Below are positions 32,285 through 44,345 of a stretch of 64,000 nt of DNA, piece by piece. Numbering within the stretch: position 1 is the stretch's first letter; each line of letters starts with the position of its first letter. A program made the position numbers and the translations under genes. Source of the stretch: Ipomoea triloba (lineage: Eukaryota > Streptophyta > Magnoliopsida > Solanales > Convolvulaceae); the NCBI RefSeq assembly GCF_003576645.1, contig NC_044930.1:7296518-7360517 (forward strand), given 5' to 3'. Under the pieces are notes generated by a model that made no database searches, was not told the DNA's origin, and saw only the letters and a program-made list of their open reading frames with translations.

Positions 32285-34258
32285 TAAGTCTCATGCTTTT
32301 GCTTTTTGAGATCCCAAACGATGTTTATTGTCAAGAAGAAGGGATAGATTTTGGTGAAACTTTTGCACCGTTGGCAAGGTAGACAAAGTGTTGGACATTG
32401 GTATCCGGAAGGTGGACCATTCGAGTTAGTTGGCTACTCAGATGCTGATTTTGTTGGTTGCAAGACAGATCGAAAGAGCAATTCTGGAACTTGTCAATTT
32501 CTTGGAGGAAGGCTTGTATCGTGGTTTAGCAAGAAGCAAAACCCCATCACCACAAGTACTGCCGAAGCAGAGTACATAGCAACTGGAAGTTGTGCTCAAA
32601 TCCTTTGGATGAAACAACAACTTAAGGATTATGGTGTTGAAGTGAAGAAGATCAATATCAAGTGTGATAACACAAGCGCCATTGCCATAACTCATAATCC
32701 AGTTCTACACTCAAGAACTAAGCATATTTACATCAAGTATCATTTCATCCGAGATCATGTTGAGAATAAAGATATTGTACTTGAATATGTCAATAATATT
32801 AGTGATTTAAGTGTAAAAACTCCACTAATGTAATTGGTTGTATTATTATAGCAAAATTATATAGGTTTTAATTTAGAGCCGGTTAGTGTTAAGAGTGAAG
32901 ACATGATTGATCAGACTCTACACCAGAGCATCCGGAATGTATCCGTTGGACTTCACCGACTTATCTTCGTTCATATGACAGAGCGATTACATGCAAAGAG
33001 GTGATGTTACAAGAAAGTCCCTATTGTTTAGCCACCTCAAAGAGTATAATGGTAATCATCTACAAGGACATTCAAATTAAGATTATCGTGTCTATCTAGA
33101 ATGAGTTTTATTTAAAGCGATTTGATTCAACTTGAATCACAAATATCTCTCCCTTAGTTCTAAAAGTCATACTCTGATTATCTCATCTTCTCAAGACTTA
33201 GGTTCTGAAAATCTAAGAAGAAGAACTTAAGAAGATATTCACTGATGCTTAAACTGTGGACATGAAGACCATGCAGCTGCGGTGCAGTGTAGAGTGACTC
33301 AGCGAGATGGACAGCGATAGAGCGACTCTCCAAGAAAGGGATTTCTTTGGACTTCTGATGCACGGATCTCCGGTCTTGACAATCTGCTATAAGCCTTGGA
33401 CAGTTGGGTACTTACCTTGTGAGGATCACCTGGGTGAGATTGTATCATCTCTTACCTTCTGTACAATTGGTGTTGGAGATAGTAGATTGGACGCTGATGG
33501 TTGTCCCCTAAATGTAGATACATGTTGTATCGAACTGGGTAACCAATATCTGTGTCAGTTTATTTTCTGCATTTACATACCACACTTAATATCTATACTA
33601 TTGAATTCTCTTATTGAATATATCGCTTAGGGTTTTTGCATGATAGTCAACATCGTATAGGTTAGGCAGAACTATGTCAGTCATTAGGGATTATCAGAAT
33701 TAGTAAAATCACAAATACAGAAAGTAAAATCACAAATACAGAAAGTCAACTTGCAGATATCTTAACAAAGCCTTTCAGTGAAAGTAAATTCTCATCGTTA
33801 AGACTTGAGTTGGGCATGATTGAGCTAAGTTGAAGTATCCAAATGGTGCTCATTCGAGAGGTAATGAAGTACCTTTGAATGGTGGTTCGAATCATTGAAA
33901 GGCGAATGGTTCGAAAGGTTGGAAGAAAGTTCGAAATGTTGAGAAGTGAGTTTGAGATATCAAGTAGGTCGAATGGTCAGGATAGTCCAAATGGTTCGAA
34001 ACAACAAGATTGACCAAATGGATGTATAGCTCGTGTGATAGCCTAAACCTTTATACTCGAGATTTGTTATAGTGAAAAATTTGTTGTTGGTGGTCCCGTG
34101 ATTTTTCTCTGATTTGAGGTTTTCCACGTAAACCGTGTATCCCATGTGTTGATATCTATTTTTAGACTATTGTGTATTATCTCGTATATGTGCACCATGT
34201 CATTCTTGTGATTTTCATTGTAACGGGAAGTGAGATTTTCCCCAACAATAACAACTAA
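32285..34258 (+). mobile_element. Ty1/copia retrotransposon remnant
   Basis: A short reverse-transcriptase piece (32320-32382: DVYCQEEGIDFGETFAPLAR) abuts an almost intact RNase H domain (32390-32795: YSDADFVGC, STAEAEYIA, KCDNTSAI, RTKHIYIKYHFIRD), so most of RT, integrase and gag are gone. RNase H is then split. Its end (ESQLADILTKPF...GMIELS) reappears at 33741-33833, after about 940 bases of unrelated sequence. Downstream DNA ends with a purine-rich GGGAAGTGAGA and CCCCAACA near 34227-34247, resembling a 3' boundary. No complete LTR pair was found. It is inactive. Confidence 0.75.
32796..33740. other. Unidentified insert splitting the copia RNase H
   Basis: About 940 bases lie between EYVN and ESQLADIL of the RNase H reading. 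It has no recognised coding region; readings of 61-107 codons show no family features. At its right edge a 21-bp unit (AGTAAAATCACAAATACAGAA) is tandemly duplicated at 33702-33743. Its origin is unknown. Confidence 0.4.
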
Positions 34259-34427
34259 AATCCCAACAATAACAACTAACTACAAAATCCTCCAATCAAC
34301 ACTTTCTAACATTTTCTGCCCTCTTACTTGTTAACCTCTCCATTAACGGGTAGTATGAAAAGTTACTAATCTTACTGCACAACAAAATCTAACCGACAAC
34401 ATCGTGTTGAAGACCTCTCTCTCTCCC

Positions 34428-35618
34428 TCAGGTAGATACCAGCCACATAAAGAATGTTGACCACAGAGTAAGTGAGATAGAAGCCAATCCATAAGTCCAT
34501 AACATAATCACTGAGCATTCACTCTCACCAGTTCCGAACAATTGAGTCATGGTGCCTGCCATATGGAATAATCCCTATGTGAAAGCATGAAATATACGGA
34601 GTGTACAAGGAAAACTGAACGAGACAGTTGCAACAAAAACATAACAAACTAGTAATAGAAAGAATATGTTATTAGAGTGATGGCAACATACCTATGTTCA
34701 TCGCAGGGGGGAGTGCAAATTGAATATAGAGAACAAACTGATACAACGGATCATTGCCAACCAAGCCAAATTGGATTGCTCCTTTAACAACAGCGATGCC
34801 TATTATAGGAAGGGCAATGTATCTAACCATAATGATCCCAATAATAAGGGACTTATCAATTCCTGATCCCCTCAAACCTGAAAATTAGAAAGAAGGGTGA
34901 AGATTAAGGATATTTTAAAAAGTAGAGTATAGCTGTTGCAGGGCTTTGTACCTTTTAAAAGGTTTCCTCCCATTATGAGTGTGAGAGCTGGGATTGCACC
35001 ATCCCTGCAATTTAATATTTGTTTTGAAGGTTATGATTCAATGTTGCAGCCAAGGACTTGCAGAAATGGAATTATACTATTACAATTCAGAACCAGAATA
35101 TTATGCTCAAAGTATTGTTGTAGGACAAAATAGCACCTTCCAAAGATTTTTTTTTTTTTTTTTTTCGTGGTGTCTAAGTATTGTTAAAACAATTATCAAG
35201 GCTAAGAAACAAATGCTCACATGGAAAGGCTTCACAGATTGTAATGTGCCTACTATTTGTTTATGTGAATTTCTTTTAGTTTGTTAGCTGTTGAATACTC
35301 TCATGCCTCTAAAGCACGTGTATGACATAACGAGTCTAAATTTGATTGCCTTTGGAATTATATCCTAGTCGGGTCAAATTAACAAAGAAAGTTTTTATCA
35401 TACCCAAGCAACATGGCAGTATCTTGGATCACATGAAGAGGAGCTGTATCACCGATCAGCAACTTCCTGATTTGAGGTATAAGGCCAACCACAAATCCTA
35501 CAATCTGCACAAGAACTAGACTTCTTAAGAACAAATACTATACAACTCCAAATAGACATGTTTTTGTCCATTTAGTTGGCAAATATCAGGTGAGTGATGC
35601 CCGCAACGTCTGAAACAA

Positions 35619-35662
<44 letters not shown>

Positions 35663-37837
35663 CTTTGAGCTAGGTAGGGTGGAATGTCACACGTAAAAGA
35701 ATCATACCGCTCCAATGGTTGAAGGGGCTAATAACCTCTTCAGATTGATCTTCCTTGAAAGCATCTCTATGTACTGTTTTATTTTAGTTCCAACAGATGC
35801 CTGTCACATTAGTACAGAGGCAATATTTAATCTCATGCATAACTTTACTAGTCAAGTTGTGGAATTGAAGCTCATAATCATTACGAGTTATACAAATTAG
35901 AACGAACTGTATATGAAAATAGTAGAAAGAGAATTGGAAAGCTACAATGTCAAGAAGCAAAAACCTGGGATTTATCCTTCAACCTAGTGGAAGGCAGAAC
36001 ATTTTGCTCTGTGTAATCCTCTTCTATGCAATCATTTGAAGGAAGTAGCGGTTCTGTGCAACTCCCATGTTGTAATCTGGATCTTTCCTCAGAAGACTTA
36101 CTGATTGGCGAGCCATTTATTTCAACATCCTTTGAACTCCTACTTGATGATATTCTAATGATATTGTACACATAAGCCCAGAGATATATAGCTCCTATCT
36201 GAAATCCAAGCAGTAAGGCACATAATATTAGACTGAATTTCCCATGAAAAGACGTAAATGTTCTAGTCAAGTCAAGGTACATGAACCTATTATTTGAAAT
36301 ATGTTGTTTAAATATATGATTGTTGTCCTCTACCCATCAAAGCATGCTTTCAGTTTCATTGTTTGCACATCGGCTTAGTAATTATTTTAGGAATCTTATG
36401 TGTCATGAATTAAGTAGCTGGCAAGTGTGTAAACAACCAAAGAAGCTAAGTCTATTCTTACTGCCAGGGAAAGTGAAGCATAGCCCATTCCATATGTACG
36501 ACAAGTGTCAGGAGCTCCAAATGGGCTGCCTTTCTCTTTACAAACTGCAGGAATTATAATAAGAAGCATGTTGCCCAAGTTCCCTGCTCATATGAAAGCA
36601 AGAATTTATGAGTTATCATGCACACTCTAAAGAATTTTGATGATTCGAGAAATTATATCATATTTGAATGAAGCAGTGAGTTGAAGACATTATCCATTTA
36701 CTTGTGAAGTTTTTAGAAGAATTATTTACAGTAATTTTTGGCCTATAACAATTTCAACTTACTCTAGCAAAAAATGAAATTGGTGAAGCAGTTCTCTAAA
36801 TGCACCAAATTCTTGGCTGTACATTAGAGATGCTAAATAATCACATCTTCACAGAGCTTCAGATTTCAGGTTCATTTGAACTAGCAGTTGTTATCTTACT
36901 GGAGAAGTCTATGCAGAATGTAATTGATTTTCATAGACAGGAAGAGCGGTATATTATGTCTACACCTACAATCTTCTTATGAGAAGACCTTTTGACTTCA
37001 TGCAACTTAATATCCTATTAAAACTTGTTTGTTTACAAGCATGGTATAAGGTTATGGGTTGCTAACCTAAAGTCTGATAGCTTCAGATTTGGAGAACTAT
37101 CAAGGCATCAATCATGCATAAGGCTCTGTGTGAAGAAAAAGAAAATGATACTTTGTACTATGGCAGTGATAGTGAAAGATGGCCAGGCAATATTATGAGT
37201 TGTCATGTGGAACTCAGCAGATTTGCATGAGGTATCAATAAGAATTCCAGATATCAAGGCTAAGGCCAGCACAATACTAAGATGTAGCTTGTAAAACTGA
37301 CATTAATTATCATAATACCTGCGGCACAACAGCCCACAATAAGTCCTCGTAGATGTTGGGGAGCTCTTGCAACCTGAACAACAACCCACCCAAGAATTGA
37401 ACCAATCACAAATGTGATAAAGATGTTGAGAGGCATGAACCACCTGAGAGTGCAACCAGACTTAAGAGAACTGGAGGAGAGACATTCGACAGACAGACAG
37501 AGAAAGCTGTGAGAAATAAAACAACTCACATTTTCATCATGCTTTCATATGTAATCGAATCGGCCAAGTTGCTGGAGACAAGCGATGGATTGAATACAAA
37601 AAATACAATCTGTTTCCAACAGAATAGCACACGACAAGTTAAACTTTGGGCAGTAATAGTAGCAACAGAATTGTAGCTTGTAATCAACACAAAACATACA
37701 TTGTTTAAATGCTTCCTTGCTTCCTCTCCCAACAAATCAAAACGTTCCAGCGCAAGAACTGATCCGAGTCCCGTCACCAGGAGCACTTTGAGGACTGGCA
37801 TTGATGCAGCAACGAACAGATCCAAAATAGCCCCCAT
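34428..37837 (-). CDS. PIN-LIKES (PILS) auxin transport facilitator
   Basis: Ten exons read right to left: 37837-37700, 37609-37530, 37443-37319, 36583-36462, 36198-35965, 35800-35708, 35504-35404, 35004-34952, 34877-34692 and 34555-34428. They total 1260 nt and 419 aa with all junctions in frame. PILS proteins are ER-membrane carriers that control intracellular auxin. About ten hydrophobic segments split into two groups around a hydrophilic loop (exon 5, with SKSSEERSRLQHG). Family landmarks are LNNIVFFVFNPSLV, MWFMPLNI, GCCAAGNLGNM, APSTIGA, IMGGNLLKGLR, FALPPAMNIGT and GTGESECSVIMLWTY. The pattern fits the PILS1-4 group of Arabidopsis, PILS3 being the closest I recall. Intron 6 (35505-35707) carries a long TC microsatellite. 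I see no lesions. Confidence 0.92.
35621..35661. repeat. (TC)n microsatellite in a PILS intron
   Basis: An uninterrupted TC run of about 20 repeats between PILS exons 6 and 7. Confidence 0.95.
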
Positions 37838-38828
37838 ATCTGGATTCTCTAAGCAAGCTAGCTAAATATTTAAATTCTCGTGACAACTGATCCAACTGCT
37901 AGCTCCACTCAGCTCAGCTCAGTCCTAACAACACATAATAATTCAGCATCCAAACAAACTCAAATCAGTAAATTAAGTTTGAAATAGGCAGTCCCTTGAA
38001 ACAACCAAAAAATAGTATTTCAAGCATATCCAACTGTGCTTGAAACTGAAGATTTAACCATATAAGGAACAGTAACAAATAAGCTATATATCATTGACAT
38101 CACAAGCAGCTAGAATTAAACGCATATAATTTTTTTAATTTTATTTTGCATTTAGGTTTTTAGGCCGAAATACAAAGTAAGTAGAACTAACAATCAACTA
38201 CATGCAATGAATTCGAAGAGGAAGAAGAGAAATTCATACATAATTAAGGAACCTACAGATACTGATATCTGTCAACCAGCAGAGTAGGAAGAGGCGAAAT
38301 TCAAATCCAATCTCATAATTTCCTAATCAGGCAAGTAACAGAGTGCAAAAGGATAAGAACAGGCAGAGCATATATTCATTCCTATCTATAGAATCCCAAT
38401 TTGAGGTGGAAAATACACTGATACACATACATAAATATATACATCCGTATATACATACAATAAACGTTTCTAAAGAGAAAGACAGAGATCTGATGCATAG
38501 TAGCATACAATAGAAAGAACGTTCCCTACAGAAATGCGCATAATCTTCCAAAAGTGCATGCATATATGAATATTCAGCCGGCGGCGATTCACTCCTTCCT
38601 CCTCCTTCTCCGCCAGTTTGCACGTCGGAAATGTAAATGTAAATCCGGCGATTATATTGTTCAACTACCGACGAATCATACTCAAATCACACCTTCAATC
38701 CTTCTTATTATTGAAGTTTATAAGAATAAATATAATACTAGTACTAGTTTAATAACAAAAGTAAGCAGGACCATCTTTTTTTGAGAGCTTTCCCATGGAG
38801 GGTGCAAAAGTTCAATTTTAATACAATT
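37838..38828. other. Upstream region of the PILS gene
   Basis: Read on the minus strand this should hold the PILS promoter and 5' UTR. No TATA box or UTR intron could be fixed. Short ORFs near 38327-38664 have no recognisable features. Confidence 0.4.
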
Positions 38829-39077
38829 ACTTTATCCCTCTCATCTTAATTTATTTGTTCATTTTTCTTGAATATTATTTTTATAATTTTTAAATTAAAT
38901 TAATTTTTTATATAATATGTCTTTTTCATATAGTTTTCAAATATATAATTTTTGTATACTAACTCCGCTATTCTAAATTAATAAATATTACGGAGTATAA
39001 AATTTAAATTATAAATAATTTGAATCAAATTTCGTTATATAAACAGGACGTATGAAATGAAATAGAACAAAAGAAGT
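38829..39077. mobile_element. Possible degraded Stowaway-like MITE
   Basis: The start TACTTTATCCCTCTCATC, the AT-rich body and the right end GAACAAAAGAAGTA are arranged like the better-preserved copies at 40663 and 41232. The terminal motifs are heavily eroded. Confidence 0.3.
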
Positions 39078-39082
39078 ATTAA

Positions 39083-39497
39083 GAGTTAATTATATTTCAT
39101 TTTTTGTCCTGAATTTATAGGTGACAGTCCGCTTTAAATCATTTTCTATAAAAGCATTCACTTTTGGTTATAATATTATTATGGCATGACCATTTTTTGT
39201 TATCTTTCAACAAAATAGTTTAAATATCGTTAAATACAAGGACATTTCGGTTTTTAATTATGAATTTTTTCCACAAAACTAAAAATAAAAAATATAGCGG
39301 ATTAATCTATTTTGTATTTAAAAAAAAAAAGAATATCGAAATGTCTTCGTATTTAACGACATTTCAACGATTTTGTTGATGGATACCTAAAAATGTCATG
39401 TCACAAATAATACTAGGACAAAATGATGATGTTCTAATAAAAATGACTAAAAGTGAATTGTCACCTATAAATCTATGACCAAAAATGAAATTAAGTC
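39083..39497. mobile_element. Mutator-like fold-back MITE (415 bp)
   Basis: The arms are long inverted repeats of about 190 bp: left GAGTTAATTATATTTCATTT, right (reversed) GACTTAATTTCATTTTTGG. Inner parts also pair, for example CGTTAAATACAAGGACATTT with CGTTAAATACGAAGACATTT. A 9-bp duplication AAGTATTAA lies at 39074-39082 and 39498-39506, the length typical of Mutator-like elements. No coding sequence. Confidence 0.75.
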
Positions 39498-39506
39498 AAG
39501 TATTAA

Positions 39507-40223
39507 ATATATAAAGTTTCTAGCCAAAAGTGCAAATAAAAAAAAAAAACAAAAACAAAACAAAACAAAAAAAAAAGGTAATAAATTTTAATGTGTTATA
39601 TAAAAAATTACTATTTTCTTTCTTGGATTTACTTATTTATCCAACCTATAAAAAATTATTTATTAATTAAATAATCAATCAATAGAGTGACATAAATGTA
39701 AATTTAAGAGTGAGACATAACATAATTTGTCTATATTTTTTTGAAAGCAAAGAACTCAAACTTAGATTAAAGAGCTCAGAAAAGATGGTGGTTCATCAAA
39801 CCACTCACAGTGAGACAGAGGAGTGCCCTCCGCTTTGACTAAAGCATGAACAACTGGATTCTCAGATTTACGGATGTAACAAAAAGAATTACCAACTAAA
39901 GAATGAAAAAGATGAAGACAATAAAAAATAACGGTTCCGACATAGGAACGATTTGATGCAGAATTAAACATACTAGAAATCAAAACGTGGCAATCATACT
40001 CAACTCGAATATTGGTATAACCTTGGATTTTTGGTCTTTAATATGGTGACCAATATATGAACTTTATGAGTAATATAATGAGTGGAGATATTCTGTTTTC
40101 AAAATTTTTTGCCATTTGTGCAAGGCTACGGCGCCAAGATCAACATCTTTTAAATAGTGTATTAATGTACATTATGGATATAAGCTAAATTAAACAATTA
40201 ATATGGATTATTATCAAACATAT
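39507..40223. other. AT-rich intergenic DNA
   Basis: A-rich tracts at 39537-39577 and otherwise non-coding sequence. A 73-codon minus-strand reading (39762-39983; includes VHALVKAEG and HCEWFDEPPSFL) resembles the tail of a plant LINE RNase H domain and may be a retrotransposon fragment. Nothing else is supported. Confidence 0.35.
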
Positions 40224-40238
40224 CTATCTTGTGTTTGA

Positions 40239-40314
40239 CCAAGGACATTGTGGTCCAGTGGTATCAAACCCTTCTCTTTATACGGGAGGTGGTGGGTTCG
40301 AACCTCTGTTAATC
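40239..40314 (+). mobile_element. tRNA-like / SINE-head insertion with perfect target duplications (76 bp)
   Basis: The 15-bp direct repeat CTATCTTGTGTTTGA flanks it at 40224-40238 and 40315-40329. Inside are TGGTCCAGTGGTATCAAAC (A-box-like) and GGTGGGTTCGAACCTC (B-box-like) about 40 bases apart, as in tRNAs and the 5' region of plant SINEs. I could not fold a clean acceptor stem, and there is no A/T tail before the second repeat. It looks like a retroposed tRNA-related fragment, not a working tRNA. Confidence 0.65.
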
Positions 40315-40662
40315 CTATCTTGTGTTTGATGAGCTTTATTAACTTTTTCCTTGCTAGAAAAAAAATGATTTGACTAATTTTTACAAAGAATATTTTACAA
40401 TATTGTAATGATGAAAGTGTCGATGGCTAAAACAATAATATGAATGTTTTCAAAAAGATAATATAATATAATAAATTAGAGTTAGTTTTTGAGCATGTAC
40501 GTATGTATGTGGGTGAGTAAACAACTTTAAGTAAGAAAGTGAATTTGTTTTTTTTTATATATATGAGGAAAGTAACTAATATTTAAAGACATGTAAAACG
40601 TGAATGCATTTTTTTTTTTGCATAAATTTTTTTTTTTAATACAAAAATGCCTCCAAATGATA

Positions 40663-40916
40663 CTCCATTTGTCTTATTCTGCATGTTGCGTTTATTATTT
40701 ATTGGTCATATCAATTCTTTCTTCGTTGCTTATTTTCTTTATTAATTTTTAATTATTTTTAAATTTAATTTTGTGTGTGTAATAGTTCTTTTAATGTAAT
40801 TTTTAAATATATAAATTTTATATATTAATATTAAATTTAATATTAAAAAAATAAATTAAAAAAAACTCCAATCAAATGTGATTAATCGAATTAGATAAAC
40901 AAAATGGGACGGGAAG
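40663..40916. mobile_element. Stowaway-like MITE, diverged (254 bp)
   Basis: The ends CTCCATTTGTCTTATTCTG and (reversed) CTTCCCGTCCCATTTTG are flanked by TA. The body shares TTATTTTCTTTATTAATTTT and TTTTAAATATATAAATTTTA with the copy at 41232. Confidence 0.65.
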
Positions 40917-41231
40917 TATTAAAAGGTGCGAAACAGAACACTCCTCCAAAGTCCTCCATCATGGGGATGATTTAATCCAATTTGAAGTCTTACATTGAGA
41001 CGTAATTGAATTGTCAACCAAGTTTGACTACTGCCTGTGCATCCAGGATTAATATTTGACTTTGGTCATGCCATCAAGGGGCTTGCCAGTTGCCAGCACA
41101 AGTTTGGATTGATTTTGTAAGAACTTTTTATATATTATTAAAGTGAAACCTTGTAATATCGTTGATTGCTAATATATTCACTACAAAAATTTTTACATTT
41201 AGTGAGAATAGAAATTATCACCAAAAAACTA

Positions 41232-41489
41232 CTCCATCTGTCCCATTTTACCTGTCCTATTTACTATTCATTGATCAAACAACCTCTTTCTTCTTTGCTT
41301 ATTTTCTTTAGTAATTTTTTATTATTTTTAAATTTAATTTTTTGTGTTTAATAGTACTTTTAATGTAGTTTCTAAATATATAAATTTTAAATATTAATGA
41401 TAAACTTAATATTATGAAAAATTGAATTCAAAATTACTTCAGTCAAGCTTCGTTAAACGAACCAGACAACCATTTTGGGACGGAGGTAG
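41232..41489. mobile_element. Stowaway-like MITE (258 bp)
   Basis: The ends CTCCATCTGTCCCATTTTAC and (reversed) CTACCTCCGTCCCAAAATGG are flanked by TA at 41230-41231 and 41490-41491. It is the best-preserved member of the family in the window. Confidence 0.8.
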
Positions 41490-41839
41490 TATTAATTTTG
41501 GTCGCAATTAAAATTAGTGACCAATTTTTAGACATCTTGTGGCAAGCAGCTATATATTTGGCTCAGCTAGAACTATTGAAAAGAGATTTTTCAAAAATGC
41601 ACTTTCTTCAAAAACATATTTTTTCCTTTCTGTGTTTGGCTGAACTTACACATTTTTTGGAGTAAATAAGCTCCAACAAGAACGTCATATAGGCCCACAT
41701 TATACGTTCTCAGTTGTTATATCTGGACCATGGTCCGAAAACGACACAATTTCTTTAAGTAAAGAAATGGTTACCGTCACATATTAATGGAGCTTTGTAA
41801 ATGAAACGACAATTTATCTCAAATGATACTGCCTCACAT

Positions 41840-42135
41840 TTGTTTTTATATTATCAAATGAAACTGTAGTTATATCAAAATGAAACTGTAGTTGTGTTTA
41901 AAGGAAACTGCAGTATATATAAAATAAAACTGAATAACAGTTTTACATATTTGAGTGTATATTGTCCAATGAAATTGTAATTATATCGAAGTGATACTAT
42001 AGTTGTGTTGAAAGGAAACTGCAGTGTATTATAAAAGAAACTGAATAACAGTTCACATATTTGAGTGTATAATGTCGAATGAAACTGTAGTTATATCGAA
42101 AAGAAACTGTAGTTGTATTGAAAGGAAACTGAATA
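41840..42135. repeat. Degenerate tandem repeat, about 110-120 bp unit, 2.5 copies
   Basis: Units contain GAAACTGTAGTTATATC, GAAACTGCAGT and ACTGAATAACAGTT...CATATTTGAGTGTAT. They differ by substitutions and small indels. Just downstream is the palindrome CAAAACGACATCGTTTTG (42199-42216). Confidence 0.65.
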
Positions 42136-42545
42136 TGTTATACACACAGAGTCAACGACGCGGAACAGATGCCGTTTCTGCCGTTTCTTTTCATTAATCA
42201 AAACGACATCGTTTTGATGCATGAACCACCATGCATTATGGACAGCGGTCCACAGTAAATTTGCCATACGTTCTAGAGAAATTTACAGCATATTCACACT
42301 GTTAGCATATTTTCTAGCTGCATATATTTGCATATATTATAGCATATATTCTACCTATGTTAGCATATATTCTACCATTATTTTAGCTATGTATTTTTGG
42401 TTTTGTATTATTCACATTGATTGTCTTTCCTTTTTTTTTTTTTTTTTTAACCTTTCAGTTTGAAATATACATAGAAAGCAAGGTTACAAAGTGGGATTTT
42501 ACATCAACTATAGCATCCATATAAATATACAAGGTAGGATTACTT
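42136..42545. other. Non-coding DNA with a palindrome and AT-rich tracts
   Basis: Contains CAAAACGACATCGTTTTG at 42199-42216, repeated GCATATATT motifs (42300-42375) and a poly-T tract near 42430-42448. No gene. Confidence 0.4.
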
Positions 42546-42547
42546 AC

Positions 42548-42821
42548 ATATCCATGATGCTCCTTAGATTACCAAACACGGGTGGTAAGTAACCAGTTAT
42601 ATCATTCTTGCTCAAGTTCCTACAAAAATTTACAATAGAAACAATAAAAATATCTGGATATATAAACAGATAGTTTAGCTCAAATTCAGTTGTACACATA
42701 ACAACAGACCGTTTTATGTAACTGAGGTACATTGCATATGCTTACAAGTTACAAGCTACTGGCAGGAACCCAATATTGAAAGGAATTGAATCTCGCCGGT
42801 CAGTTTGTTATAGGACAAATC
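42548..42821 (-). pseudogene. ERECTA-like LRR receptor kinase fragment
   Basis: Two LRR exons remain on the minus strand. The first in gene order, 42821-42746, gives DLSYNKLTGEI and then, after a small frameshifting insertion, PFNIGFLPVACNL. The second, 42619-42548, is exactly 72 nt with intact AG and GT borders and gives NLSKNDITGY, PPVFGNLRSIMDM. Both spacing and wording match ERECTA-family LRRs, in which most LRR exons are 72 nt. The two come from widely separated repeats, so many exons between them are missing. No kinase domain or other exons are visible. It is a relic. Confidence 0.55.
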
Positions 42822-42829
42822 CTTAAAAA

Positions 42830-43502
42830 TTAAAGATTGGTGTATTTTGTTCAACAAAAATAAAAGAAACAGCTAGTGTAAGATTCCCATCAAGTGCATT
42901 ATAGTAGTAGTAGTATGAGATTGCAATCAAGTGCATTAGTGCAATAGTAGTATGAGATTGCTATTAAGTGCATTAGTGCAATAATGATGTTTTCTTTCAA
43001 TTTATCTTTTTGACTATGTTTTCATAATTTTAACATGCAATCTATTAGTTATTATTAGTTTTGATGACAATCTTATTGATCTTACCTTTTTCCTATTCTT
43101 TACTTCTTTCTATGAACGAATAAATCATTAATAAAGAGACTTTGTGATGTTATAGCCTAAAAATTACTTTGTATTAAAAAGCAATAACAATCTAACATAA
43201 TAATCTTAATAACATGCATAATATATTTAAGTAAAAAGATTGAATGTTTCACTCCAACTATAGTAGGATGTGCTGCTTGTTGAATTGTGTTGCCCCTATA
43301 ATGTTAGAATTGTAGAAAGAATTGATCTACCACTTAATTTGCCGTAGAGATAAACATAAAAGTTCACTTGCCATTGTTACAGGCCACATGCAATGTATGT
43401 ATTCATGATCAGTTATAAATCAAATTGAATACCTAGTAATCTAGTATGACCAAATTCCTAACTTGATAGTTTAGTCAAATTTGCACCACAGATATACCTA
43501 AC

Positions 43503-43533
<31 letters not shown>

Positions 43534-44130
43534 CGCACACAGAAAACTATTACAATAAAATTAGATATATATATATCAGTTCTTTTTGTCAAAAAAAAAT
43601 TAGAGACAAGTAAACAAAAATTTGTAAGAAATTTGGGGAATGAATATGTAAAGAATTTGGACAAATTTCATTCGACAACACTAGTGTGTGGTTCGTCATC
43701 ACCAACTCACCACTAGATATTTTAGAAATTAATATAGGAAGCTTATGAGTTTGTAATGTTTTGATTTTAAAAAAATATGTTTAATTTAAGTAATAATTGT
43801 GGTCTCTCTAATTTTGTTAAAATTTTGAGATAAAAAGACAAATAAAAAAACAACATAAATTATAGACTAAACAAACACCAGTATACACACACATACGTGT
43901 GGATATATAGTACCAAAACGCTAGTCTATGTATGAGATATTTTAAAAAATAATATAGGAAACTACTATATAAGTGTGTAATGTTGTGATTTTTAAAAAAC
44001 TCTTGTTCAAGTAATAGTTATATCTTTAATTTTGTTAAAAGAATAGTGTGATAAAGATATAAACAAAAAGACAAAAATAAATTGTAGACTATACAAACAC
44101 TAGCCGGCCTATATATGCACGTATGATATA
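42830..44130. other. AT-rich intergenic DNA
   Basis: No gene. It includes a loose 43-bp repeat (TATGAGATTGC...AAGTGCATTAGTGCAATA, 42918-42985) and a TA/CA microsatellite at 43503-43540. Two segments near 43720-43870 and 43930-44090 (TTTTAGAAATTAATATAGGAA-type starts) are diverged copies of one another. Confidence 0.4.
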
Positions 44131-44345
44131 ACACTAAAATTTGGCAAATATGATAAGAGAATATTTTTGTCGTCGTTAAAGTTGAAAGCAAAATGTAACA
44201 GATTAGAGGGGCCAAAAACAGATTGAGAAATCAGAGGGGTTAGAGACCAGATATGGGAGAACAGAAGAGAAATAGATCGAGAAGGGAAATTAGTAGAGAA
44301 AGAGAGGGAGAAATGACTTTGCAGAAGAAAGGGAAGAAGTTCAGA
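44131..44345 (+). repeat. Inverted repeat arm 1 (partner 46838-47038)
   Basis: Matches the reverse complement of 46838-47038 with moderate divergence. Shared words include AATTTGGCAAATAT, GCCAAAAACAGATT and GAACAGAAGAGAAATAGA versus GATAGAAGAGAAATAGAG. It has no coding signal. Confidence 0.65.

Noticed and set aside
38327..38664. 98- and 64-codon frames upstream of PILS
   Set aside because: No similarity to PILS N-termini; more likely promoter or leader sequence.
40239..40314. A functional tRNA gene
   Set aside because: Boxes resemble a tRNA, but no acceptor stem forms and the insert is flanked by target duplications; SINE or retroposed origin fits better.
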